Positions 1 to 6,166 of a stretch of 34,582 nt of DNA are shown piece by piece (within the stretch, counting starts at the first letter, position 1; every line of letters starts with the position of its first letter). Source of the DNA: Phyllobacterium lublinensis (lineage in GTDB: Bacteria > Pseudomonadota > Alphaproteobacteria > Rhizobiales > Rhizobiaceae); NCBI RefSeq assembly GCF_020164435.1, contig NZ_JAIUDQ010000025.1:1-34582 (forward strand). The letters are read 5' to 3'. The notes beneath the pieces were generated by a model, which was not told the DNA's origin, made no database searches, and was given only the letters and a program-made list of their open reading frames with translations. Position numbers and translations under genes: made by a program.

Positions 1-37
1 AGTTCCGGCACATTCCCTAAGCGGGATGTGTATTCAA

Positions 38-145
38 TTGACTTGCCGACGATTAAAGCGCGTTAGTTGACGGTCGTCAGGCATGAAATGGCCACTGACG
101 CTTGAGAGTACCTGCTCCCGCCTATTAACCGCGAGGAGAACAGAT
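38..145 (+). promoter_or_regulatory. conserved leader, copy 1 (TTGACT box, hairpin, anti-SD)
   Basis: The leader has TTGACT at 38-43. A possible hairpin follows 32 nt later (GTCAG 76-80 with CTGAC 95-99), then TTGAGAG and the segment CTCCC at 115-119. CTCC there can pair with GGAG of the Shine-Dalgarno at 135-138. The same order and spacing recur upstream of the two paralogous genes on the minus strand near 21.5 and 23.0 kb. The -10 region is not conserved as TATAAT, so the promoter type is uncertain. The pairing is read by eye, not folded. Confidence 0.55.
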
Positions 146-385
146 ATGTTGATCGCCCAAAATCTCAAAACCCGCACCCAAATCAAATTCCCTGATGATT
201 GGTTGGTGCTGCAAGCTGCCCATGACAGTGCATCGAAGATTTTGGGGCGGTCTCCCAAAACCCATCCCTATGCCGATCGCTTGGCAAAGCAGATATTCCG
301 CTTATTTGATCTAGGTCATCGGGACACAGCTATCATCGCCGCAATCGCAGCTCAAAGAGAGCGTGTCCGAGCGGAGCAGATTTGA
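146..385 (+). CDS. small hypothetical protein, three-member paralogous family, copy 1
   Basis: A 79-residue protein of unknown function. The start at 146 is chosen because AGGAG lies at 134-138, 7 nt upstream; a longer reading from 83 would be translated leader sequence. The core 'LGRSPKTHPYADRLAKQI' followed by 'LFDLGHRDTAIIAAIAAQRE' matches two other small proteins in this window (21183-21446 and 22652-22942). All three share the pattern A...LxRxP...P.A.R.....LF.xGxRD....A..A..RE. The protein looks soluble and mostly helical, with no signal peptide or membrane segment. The conserved leader suggests shared regulation. I do not recognise the family from memory. Confidence 0.75.
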   Translation: MLIAQNLKTRTQIKFPDDWLVLQAAHDSASKILGRSPKTHPYADRLAKQIFRLFDLGHRDTAIIAAIAAQRERVRAEQI

Positions 386-453
386 CAACCGAAACAATGC
401 TGACGCTTGTGCCCGGTGCATGTGAGGTGTGTAGCTCTTCGAAGGAGAATGCC

Positions 454-522
454 ATGCTGGCCTTGGCGCACCAACTGCAAAAGAACATGGATTTAGACAT
501 GCCAGTTAAAGGAACCGCATAG
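454..522 (+). CDS. possible 22-residue peptide ORF
   Basis: A short ATG-to-TAG frame with a convincing AAGGAG eight nt before the start (442-447). The peptide begins MLALAHQLQ. Nothing recognisable is encoded. It could be a leader peptide, or the 5' remnant of a longer decayed gene. The rest of 386-632 holds nothing else that I can identify. Confidence 0.2.
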   Translation: MLALAHQLQKNMDLDMPVKGTA

Positions 523-632
523 GCTGTTTAGGATTGCTTAGGTCTGTGATCCCGCCTGTGTTGATGTGCGTGGTTTTGCCCTGCTGCAATCGATGCCTTG
601 CGGAGGGCAGCTTGCTTGCATTTTCCCCCGTT

Positions 633-657
633 GGAACCATTACCGATGCTTGTTGTT
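633..657 (+). promoter_or_regulatory. EcfG-type promoter before nepR-like gene
   Basis: GGAAC at 633-637, 16 nt, then TGTT at 654-657. The consensus of general-stress sigma factor EcfG is GGAAC-N16/17-CGTT; the first -10 base differs. It would start transcription about 20 nt before the GTG at 683. Autoregulation of nepR loci by EcfG is common in alphaproteobacteria. Confidence 0.55.
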
Positions 658-682
658 CTTCGCCTCGACGAGGAAAGGGCGT

Positions 683-862
683 GTGGTGGACGAGAAAGAG
701 GAAAAACCGGACATTGCGAAAGTGGTCAGGGAGCAACTGAACCGGAAAACTTACCGGGATGCGCTGCGCAGTCGCTACAAGCCAATAGCCGATGAGCCAA
801 TGACCGACGAGCTGCTGAAGCGGTTGGCAGAGAAAGAAACCAAAGAGCAATCTGACAAGTAA
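683..862 (+). CDS. nepR: NepR-like anti-sigma factor
   Basis: A 59-residue protein if translation starts at GTG 683 (or 686), with AGGAAAGG at 671-678 just upstream. ATG 566 would add an unlikely cysteine-rich N-terminus encoded across the promoter. The C-terminal half, 'LRSRYKPIADEPMTDELL' followed by 'KRLAEKE', fits the NepR core pattern Lxx.Y....xEP.xDxxxxLLxxLE. In that family the protein binds and silences the general-stress sigma factor EcfG until phosphorylated PhyR displaces it. Length, an upstream EcfG-type promoter and a downstream HWE kinase all fit. Neither phyR nor ecfG is adjacent, which is unusual, so this may be a second, orphan NepR. The sequence match is moderate and another small helical protein remains possible. 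Confidence 0.5.
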   Translation: MVDEKEEKPDIAKVVREQLNRKTYRDALRSRYKPIADEPMTDELLKRLAEKETKEQSDK

Positions 863-1034
863 CCGTCAGGTTTGGCCGTCTTGCTTTCTGGGCTATCGCG
901 AACTGTTCATTGAAGCTCTTTGGCGACACGTGAGCAAACAACACCGTAACGCCGAGTTTGGTAACGGGCTGCATTGGAGGATTCACCGATGGGTGATCAT
1001 CGACAGACGAACTTCAGATTATGACCGTGGATAC

Positions 1035-1059
1035 GGAACCCTCCGCTTGGAAGATAGTT
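1035..1059 (+). promoter_or_regulatory. EcfG-type promoter before HWE kinase
   Basis: GGAAC at 1035-1039, 16 nt, then AGTT at 1056-1059, followed by a strong AAGGAGG at 1069-1075. From GGAAC through the Shine-Dalgarno it matches the promoter at 23551 at 32 of 40 positions. The -10 first base is A rather than C. Confidence 0.55.
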
Positions 1060-1113
1060 CCTTCATAGAAGGAGGTCGATCAGATCCACAAGCACTCCAA
1101 AGAGTTAACAAAC

Positions 1114-2115
1114 ATGGCGCCTAGCGAGTCCGCGTCCTCTCTGTGGCGTACCGAAAATCTGCGCCGTGCTATCGAGGCGGCTGGTGTGGCCCTATGGGCG
1201 TGGAACGTCGATAACGATCAGTTCGCGATGGATAATCAAGCGTTCGAACTTTGGGGCCTTCCTCCGAACGAAAATGTTTCGTTTGAGATTTTATCAGCTC
1301 ATATTCATCCCGCCGACAGGGACAGGGTACGCGCCGCATTTACCGCAACGCGGGGCCTTGTAGGGGCTTACGAAACCGACTTCCGTATTATGGTGGGGGA
1401 TGAAATTCGATGGATATCAGCGCGTGGCCTTGGCGGCGACACTGGATTGCACGAACGTCACATGTTTGGAATATTCCTGGACGTTACTGGCCGCAAGCAA
1501 GCTGAAGAAGGGAACGAGCTACTGGCAGGAGAAATGAGTCATCGTGTAAAAAACCTGCTGGCGATCGCAAGCGGACTGACCAATATAACTTCGAGATCCA
1601 CGACTACTGCCGCCGAAATGGCTACGGAACTGATAGCGAGACTGGCAGCACTCGGACGAGCGCATGACCTTGTACGCCCACTCCCCGGTCATCAAGGTCA
1701 CACTGCACTTCTCGGCGATTTGTTGTCGGTATTGCTTTCGCCATATGAAGACATGGGAGCGTTCAGCGGTCGTATTCGCGTCGCAGTGCCACGCATGGGG
1801 GTGGGTGAAAGTTCGGCCACTGCGTTAGCGCTAGTTATCCATGAACTTGCAACGAATTCACTAAAATACGGAGCACTCTCTGCAGATGTTGGAACTCTTG
1901 ATGTCTCAGGCTCTACGGACGAGGAGTACGTAACGATTGTTTGGACCGAACGAGGTGGGCCGACGGTGGAAGCTCCTACCGGGGCAACGGGCTATGGGAG
2001 TAAACTAGTCCATCGCAGCGTCTCAAGCTCGCTGGGTGGCTCAATTACATACGACTGGTCGAGTGATGGAGTCGCCGTCGTTCTCAAGCTAAAGGCCAAC
2101 AAACTATCTGCGTAA
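1114..2115 (+). CDS. PAS-containing HWE-family sensor histidine kinase
   Basis: A 333-residue cytoplasmic kinase. Residues ~20-125 form a PAS domain of the PAS_3 type (WxW, HPADRDRV, RWISARG). Residues 140-325 form the HWE kinase core: phospho-acceptor H143 in 'EMSHRVKNLLAIAS', H243 and N248 in 'IHELATNSLKYG', the W-x-E signature at 277-279, and the glycine-rich 'GYGSKL' near 294. No membrane segments or receiver domain are seen. HWE kinases commonly feed the PhyR-NepR-EcfG stress pathway, which fits the neighbouring NepR-like gene and the EcfG-type promoter. The start is uncertain: ATG 1114 has no near Shine-Dalgarno. AAGGAGG at 1069-1075 instead points to an ATC at 1084, in frame and 8 nt downstream. 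Confidence 0.9.
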   Translation: MAPSESASSLWRTENLRRAIEAAGVALWAWNVDNDQFAMDNQAFELWGLPPNENVSFEILSAHIHPADRDRVRAAFTATRGLVGAYETDFRIMVGDEIRWISARGLGGDTGLHERHMFGIFLDVTGRKQAEEGNELLAGEMSHRVKNLLAIASGLTNITSRSTTTAAEMATELIARLAALGRAHDLVRPLPGHQGHTALLGDLLSVLLSPYEDMGAFSGRIRVAVPRMGVGESSATALALVIHELATNSLKYGALSADVGTLDVSGSTDEEYVTIVWTERGGPTVEAPTGATGYGSKLVHRSVSSSLGGSITYDWSSDGVAVVLKLKANKLSA

Positions 2116-2149
2116 CCTGGCCAGTAAGGTCGGTCGAGACCACAGCAGC

Positions 2150-2263
2150 ATGCGCGACGATCTTGTGCCGAAGCTGAAATGCTCAAAATGCAAATCCAAA
2201 AACATGGTCTGTTTCTGTCGGCGAAGAGTACCGAAGGCTTTGGACATATGCGATCAGGAGTGA
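2150..2263 (+). pseudogene. zinc-ribbon remnant
   Basis: A short frame reading 'DDLVPKLKCSKCKSKNM' and ending at TGA 2261-2263. The phrase LVPKLKCSKC resembles the C-terminal zinc-ribbon tail of small rhizobial proteins, but only one CxxC knuckle is visible and the rest is degenerate. It follows the kinase stop by 35 nt. It overlaps the end of the minus-strand frame at 2254. It may be decayed sequence or coincidence. Confidence 0.25.
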
Positions 2264-2576
2264 CCATCGTCAGATGGGAACTCAATGGGCTCCAGACCCT
2301 GTAAAACCCGTAACCTGTTCGCCGTAGCGATTGAGAGATTAGTCCACATATCAGCGATTGTGTCGGCTGCTTCGGTCATGCTGGCTTCCACGTCGTATTG
2401 TTCCATCTCATCGATAATACATCAAAGGTTTGAGCGCCTTCCTCCACGACACGATAAAGTCGTGCCGCCTGGCTGGGTGTCAGATCTGGTAATTTGAGAG
2501 TCTGATTCACGTCTTCTGCGATCCGCGTAGCAAAATCCGCTTGTTCCTGCAGTATGGTGATCCAATCTATGGTCAT
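2254..2576 (-). pseudogene. small helical protein split by a frameshift
   Basis: Two overlapping minus-strand frames look like halves of one protein. The first (2576-2376, 66 residues, start MTIDWITILQ) has GAGGA five nt upstream of its ATG. It reads as helical protein up to 'EEGAQTFDVLS', then runs into an unlikely tail and TGA. The second (2406-2254, 50 residues) overlaps it by 31 nt in another frame. It continues with 'EAADTIADMWTNLSIATAN' and 'RLRVLQGLEPIEF'. The second frame lacks a good Shine-Dalgarno. One single-base indel near 2410 would restore a protein of about 107 residues. Overlapping genes or translational frameshifting are alternatives. Family not recognised. Confidence 0.5.
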
Positions 2577-2688
2577 GTTATCCTCAGTCGGCCATTTCTA
2601 AGAAAGCTCTGGCGAAGGTAAGCGGCGGATGCCCTCTAGTCGGCAACTTCTTTGGCTGGTGCGAGTTGAGCATCAGGAGGAAACTGCC

Positions 2689-2916
2689 ATGGAAAATCCA
2701 GACACCGCTGACAAACGCAGTTCGTTAAAACGAGGCGATCGTATAACAGTACTTCAGGGTAGTAATAACAGCTCTGACATTAACGAGGATGATAAATGGA
2801 CGCCGGCAACTGTAGTCTCGACTTCCGCGGCTGCTGTGACCGTTAAATTCGCGGATGATGGCCAAGAGGTTATACCGTGGGATTCCGGACGTATTTGCAC
2901 ACGAGACAACAAATAG
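2689..2916 (+). CDS. small SH3/Tudor-like hypothetical protein
   Basis: A 75-residue protein starting at ATG 2689, eight nt after AGGAGG (2675-2680). After a charged N-terminus (residues 1-14), the rest has the strand-rich pattern 'RGDRITVLQG', W36, 'PATVVSTSAAAVTVKFADD' and 'VIPWDSGRI'. This resembles a small SH3-like or Tudor/agenet barrel. No enzyme motifs and no signal peptide. The leader at 2639-2670 (GTCG.CA, TTTGGCTG, TTGAG) weakly resembles the hairpin segment of the paralogue leaders but lacks the rest of that element. Function unknown. Confidence 0.65.
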   Translation: MENPDTADKRSSLKRGDRITVLQGSNNSSDINEDDKWTPATVVSTSAAAVTVKFADDGQEVIPWDSGRICTRDNK

Positions 2917-2949
2917 CTTCGATACCAACAATCGGTGAAATCACTCTCT

Positions 2950-3112
2950 GATGTCCGCTTCTAGAAGCGGACAGTCAGCCATCGGCCCCAAAGCTGCGGT
3001 TTGGCGATCGTGGCGCGACTGACCGCTTTGCGCCCTATATTGGTCGTTCAGTCCAACTTGGCGATTTCCTCAAACCTGCCGGTCCGCTTAGGGTAGAAAG
3101 CTGACATTCTTC
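2950..3112 (+). repeat. dispersed rhizobial repeat, copy A
   Basis: This contains the 20-bp core TTGGCGATCGTGGCGCGACT at 3001-3020, identical in copies at 5418-5437 and 31610-31629. On its left is a perfect 20-bp palindrome (2953-2972, half-site GTCCGCTTCT). On its right, 'GAAAGC.GACATT' is shared with copy C. Its right edge abuts the interrupted histidine-kinase remnant. Ends are approximate. Confidence 0.75.
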
Positions 3113-3125
3113 TCTGCGTAGCCCT

Positions 3126-3345
3126 GCCCGTGCCTTCGTCTCTCACGCAGAGCCGAACATACTGACCAGGCGCGAGCGACAGGGCACGGGCTGTGACCTC
3201 GTCGATTTCTATATTTTCAGTAGTGATCGTAATAGTGCCGCCGTCTGGCATCGCGTCGCGCGCGTTGATGCAAAGATTTAGCAGTGCATTTTCGACCTGA
3301 CCAACGTCTGAGGCGGGAACACATCGAGATCAATATCGGGAGCAA
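3126..3345 (-). pseudogene. remnant of a sensor histidine kinase ATPase domain
   Basis: The minus strand encodes a clear N-box, 'DVGQVENALLNLCINARDAM', then 'PDGGTITITTENIEID' and 'PGQYVRLCVRDEGTG', which would lead into the G1 box. Reading stops being kinase-like at about 3126, where repeat-derived sequence begins. Upstream of the N-box the frame breaks: kinase-like 'DIDLDVFPP' near 3330-3345 sits in another frame and the N-box frame meets TGA. The dimerisation domain, G2 box and any start are missing. This is a decayed kinase, probably interrupted by repeat copy A. Confidence 0.75.
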
Positions 3346-3787
3346 AAAACACCGCGTTCGCGATCCTGTAGCGTTGCCAAAGCGAGGATCGGCCTACATA
3401 GGCCTCGATTATGAATGATGATCAAGCTGCCTTTGACACAGCTCGCTAGCAAGGCGCTGGAACTGCGGGCAAAATCACATCCGCCGACTGGTAAAACTTG
3501 GCCAACTCAAAGCCACCAAACAAAATTTAAGTTGGCAATCTCGGCCCAAGCCGTGAGGACTACGAAGCTAAAGTATGGTTGAATGTTGGTGACTAACTAA
3601 TTCGAGTGCGTCGAACGCCGTGGGTGTTGCAGAAAAAGATCGACCCCTTGAAGCCTCGCCAACTCCATTCGCATGTTGGCAAGGCGGCTTGTTTTCTCAG
3701 GAACGCGACCTACCGTATTGGGAACCTTCTTCGGCCTGCAGCTTCTATTTCATACGTTGGTGTCCAGCGGACCGCCCGCTCAAAACA
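3346..3787. other. non-coding stretch, no gene recognised
   Basis: About 440 nt between the kinase remnant and the end of the chaC-like gene. Short open frames exist but none has a Shine-Dalgarno or a recognisable product. The only structure seen is a small palindrome, GGCCTA-CA-TAGGCC, near 3390-3405. It is probably decayed sequence. Confidence 0.5.
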
Positions 3788-4531
3788 TCATTGGCCTTCG
3801 TTCAAGATTTGACGATCTAGTGGGTTTGCTATCCCGCCCTTGCGATCGATCTGCTGCGCTACGAGCGCTTGAAGCCGCCACAGATTGCGGTCTCGAATGC
3901 CTTTTGCCTCGAGGTGCGTCACAGTGTTGAGTAGATATTCGGCCCCTGAACCCACGTGACCACATGCTTGAGCCAACACATCCGCAACAACTTCGAGAGG
4001 GAGATTTCCTGCGTAGAGCGGTGAAGCGCGGTTCATGACAAAGCCCAAGGCTGGGGTTGAGCCAGAGGTCGTCTCGACCGTGATCCAGCGCGGCGTGCTG
4101 TTAGCGGGTTTGTACTTGAATTCGCGCCGAAACAGTTTCCCGAATTGCCCTTCCAGGTCATTCTTTGGTAGCTCGTACAGGATACCCCGGCACTGCCCTC
4201 CGCGGTCGAGAGCCATCATAAGGCCAGGCTGTTCAAGCGTCCCCCGGAAGCGGGTCATTCGAAAGCAAAAAGAGCGATGCCAACCTCGAGCAACGCCTAT
4301 TTGTTCGCCGACATGTTCGATCTCCGGTTTCCATATCAATGAACCATACGCGAAGAGCAGAGTTGGGGAACCCGGAGCGGGATGGGTCTTGATGATCCGC
4401 TTCACCCAATCGTCATAGTCCGCATCGTTGTGAAGCTCGACACCAGGTTCTATGCCGCCGTCGTCGATCGCGTGATGGACCCGTGCGACGTGGGCCGGGG
4501 TCAAGCTAAGTGATCTTGGTCTGCCCTGCAT
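3788..4531 (-). CDS. chaC: ChaC-like gamma-glutamylcyclotransferase
   Basis: A 247-residue protein starting at ATG 4531, with GGAG nine nt upstream. The same frame is open further upstream but is antisense to the BA14K gene. The ChaC fold signature 'LLFAYGSLIWKPE' lies at residues 58-70. The catalytic-type acid is in 'LFRREFKY' (E137). A variable N-terminus (1-55) and 'YGIL/YELP'-like core strands also fit. ChaC-type enzymes cleave gamma-glutamyl peptides, mainly glutathione, to 5-oxoproline and Cys-Gly in the cytosol. The next gene upstream on the same strand ends 94 nt away, so the two may or may not be cotranscribed. Glutathione turnover fits an oxidative-stress setting, but no EcfG-type site was found here. 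Confidence 0.85.
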   Translation of the reverse strand: MQGRPRSLSLTPAHVARVHHAIDDGGIEPGVELHNDADYDDWVKRIIKTHPAPGSPTLLFAYGSLIWKPEIEHVGEQIGVARGWHRSFCFRMTRFRGTLEQPGLMMALDRGGQCRGILYELPKNDLEGQFGKLFRREFKYKPANSTPRWITVETTSGSTPALGFVMNRASPLYAGNLPLEVVADVLAQACGHVGSGAEYLLNTVTHLEAKGIRDRNLWRLQALVAQQIDRKGGIANPLDRQILNEGQ

Positions 4532-4625
4532 GGTTGAAGTCTCCGCACGGTACGAAAGATCGCCGATTGAACACTTGAAAGCAACGGTCGGCGCGCCATC
4601 CGAGCCACGCCAACTACGCCTGAAA

Positions 4626-5117
4626 TCAATTGTTGGGGGAGACGCACGCCCGTCGCGGACCGTAGTAGGGCTGGAACGTGTTGTCGTAAGCCCTATAGGA
4701 CCGGTAGCGGGCATAGCACCAGCGCGCGTGTGTGTTGCCGCCATAATAGACCTGGCGGTAATTGCGTGGCGCGTAGTAGCGCGGACGGTAATAGGTCGGC
4801 CCGTAGTAGCCCTCATCGTAGTAGCTGGGGCCATAATACCTCGGCTGCGCCAGCAATCCGCCGATGATTACGCCAGTCGCGAGCCCGCCCAGTGCCCAAG
4901 CCCAATCGTCGTTACCATTGTAGTGTCCATGCCCGCGGTAGCCTCGATAGCCGCCCCAGTATCCACGGTTGTAACCGCCGCGGTAACGCCTGTACTCGAC
5001 CGGCTGCGCCTCTTGGACTTCGATCTTCGGCACGGCAACGGTGGGAAACGCCATGGCCGGCGGGGCGCTCGTCAGCGCCGTCACCAGCGACAGGGCAAAG
5101 ATTGCTGACCTTTTCAT
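4626..5117 (-). CDS. BA14K-family secreted protein
   Basis: A 163-residue protein. ATG 5117 is chosen because AGGAAAGGTG lies just upstream and it gives a clean signal peptide, 'MKRSAIFALSLVTALTSA', cleaved after AMA (about residue 23). A Tyr/Gly/Arg-rich linker follows, then a short hydrophobic Gly-rich segment 'LGGLATGVIIGGLLAQ'. More YY repeats come next. The C-terminal BA14K signature is 'WCYARYRSYRAYDNTF', with 'GPRRAC'. The family is named after a Brucella abortus immunoreactive, lectin-like 14-kDa protein and is widespread in rhizobia, where it lies at the envelope. Function here is unknown. The tyrosine-rich repeat region may bind the cell surface. Confidence 0.85.
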   Translation of the reverse strand: MKRSAIFALSLVTALTSAPPAMAFPTVAVPKIEVQEAQPVEYRRYRGGYNRGYWGGYRGYRGHGHYNGNDDWAWALGGLATGVIIGGLLAQPRYYGPSYYDEGYYGPTYYRPRYYAPRNYRQVYYGGNTHARWCYARYRSYRAYDNTFQPYYGPRRACVSPNN

Positions 5118-5389
5118 TGGCTTCACCTTTCCTCTACAGTCCTCCGCGTCGAAGACGGCGCGCAAGGACCCTGCAGCCCTTTAAATGCTCGCGCGATTTT
5201 ACTCCAAAATCGATTTTGACTCGAGAAATTATGCATTAGCAGCAAAGCTCTCTTTCAAAAATGGTCCATTCGCGGTGTCGCATCGCCGCGCGCGAACAAC
5301 GCATTTTGTTGATCCGCGAACGCTCGTATGTTGGCCCACGACAGCCGACTTAAACGGCTGCTTTCGCAGGGCTGTTCTTAAAAGCTGCC
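5118..5389. other. intergenic region, no gene recognised
   Basis: This AT-richer stretch between the divergent BA14K and cupredoxin genes should hold the BA14K promoter. No GGAAC-type site or clear -35/-10 pair was found. The remainder up to 5575 is repeat copy B and the cupredoxin leader. Confidence 0.5.
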
Positions 5390-5475
5390 TGACCGGAATA
5401 GGCTCCAAAGCTGCGGTTTGGCGATCGTGGCGCGACTCACCGATTTGCGCCAACAGCGGTCATTGGTGCTGAAAA
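5390..5475 (+). repeat. dispersed rhizobial repeat, copy B
   Basis: This carries the exact 20-bp core at 5418-5437, preceded by GGCTCCAAAGCTGCGG and followed by a GCGCCAACAGCGGTCATTGG tail related to copies A and C. It is shorter than the other copies and lacks the 20-bp palindrome and the right-hand GACATT segment. Confidence 0.7.
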
Positions 5476-5575
5476 TCTTATCCCTTGACGTGCGTTTGCT
5501 GGTGTGGCGCTTCGTTTGAGAGTATTCTTGTTCTTTTAAGAGGTTGCCTAGCCTGTGCTCAGGAGGAGCTCTCCA

Positions 5576-6166
5576 ATGGCGCGCTGTGCCCATATTGCCC
5601 TTCTCGCTATCATCGCTCTGGGACTGTTCAATGGTACTGCACTGGCAGCGGAACCTCTAGTCCCGAGCTGGATCAAGAACGCACCCGCAGCCAAAACCGT
5701 AAGCATAGAGATTGTTGCCGATTGGAACCAGGTGGAACGGTACCGCAGGGACAATATCCGGACCGACATCATCGACTTCAACGGATATTGGGGCGGCAAT
5801 CTAACGATCATCGTGCCAACCGATTGGTCAGTAGAAATCACGTTCATCAATGGGTCTTTGTCTTTTCGGCATAGCCTAATGGTGACCAGAGTCTATGCTC
5901 AGTCAGAGATGCCTGTGAAGTTGACGGCCAAGGACGCTATATGGGGGGCGTATACCGACCCGCCAGGGGGAATCCAAACCAATGAGCGGAGACAACTCAA
6001 CTTTGTTGCTCAGCAAGCCGGAGACTATTTCCTCGCCTGCGCAAGGCAAACGCATCTGATGGACGGCCACTGGATAGGTTTCGAGGTGAGAGACAACCTC
6101 AACAACGCCGCAGCAATCGTGCATAACGACAAATTTCCGCAAGACCAACCCCCGGGACGTCCGTAG
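5576..6166 (+). CDS. exported sulfocyanin-like cupredoxin
   Basis: A 196-residue protein. ATG 5576 lies nine nt after AGGAGG (5561-5566) and gives a signal peptide, 'CAHIALLAIIALGLFNGTAL', with cleavage near AAE 24-26. The remainder has a cupredoxin layout: 'FNGYWGGNLTIIVPTDWSVE' (residues 68-87), 'FRHSLMV' with H99, and a C-terminal 'FLACARQTHLMDGHWIGFEV' with C155, H160 and H165. In sulfocyanin-type domains the ligands are His, Cys, His and a Met five residues after the second His. Here that position is His165, with Met162 nearby. A periplasmic blue-copper or related electron-transfer role is inferred. No redox partner gene is adjacent. Confidence 0.75.
   Translation: MARCAHIALLAIIALGLFNGTALAAEPLVPSWIKNAPAAKTVSIEIVADWNQVERYRRDNIRTDIIDFNGYWGGNLTIIVPTDWSVEITFINGSLSFRHSLMVTRVYAQSEMPVKLTAKDAIWGAYTDPPGGIQTNERRQLNFVAQQAGDYFLACARQTHLMDGHWIGFEVRDNLNNAAAIVHNDKFPQDQPPGRP

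Noticed and set aside
930..1124. Open frame of 64 codons overlapping the kinase start
   Set aside because: It spans the EcfG-type promoter and the ribosome site of the kinase, and has no ribosome site of its own.
2639..2670. Fourth leader resembling the paralogue leaders
   Set aside because: Only GTCG.CA, TTTGGCTG and TTGAG agree; TTGACT, hairpin pairing and CTCCC are absent.
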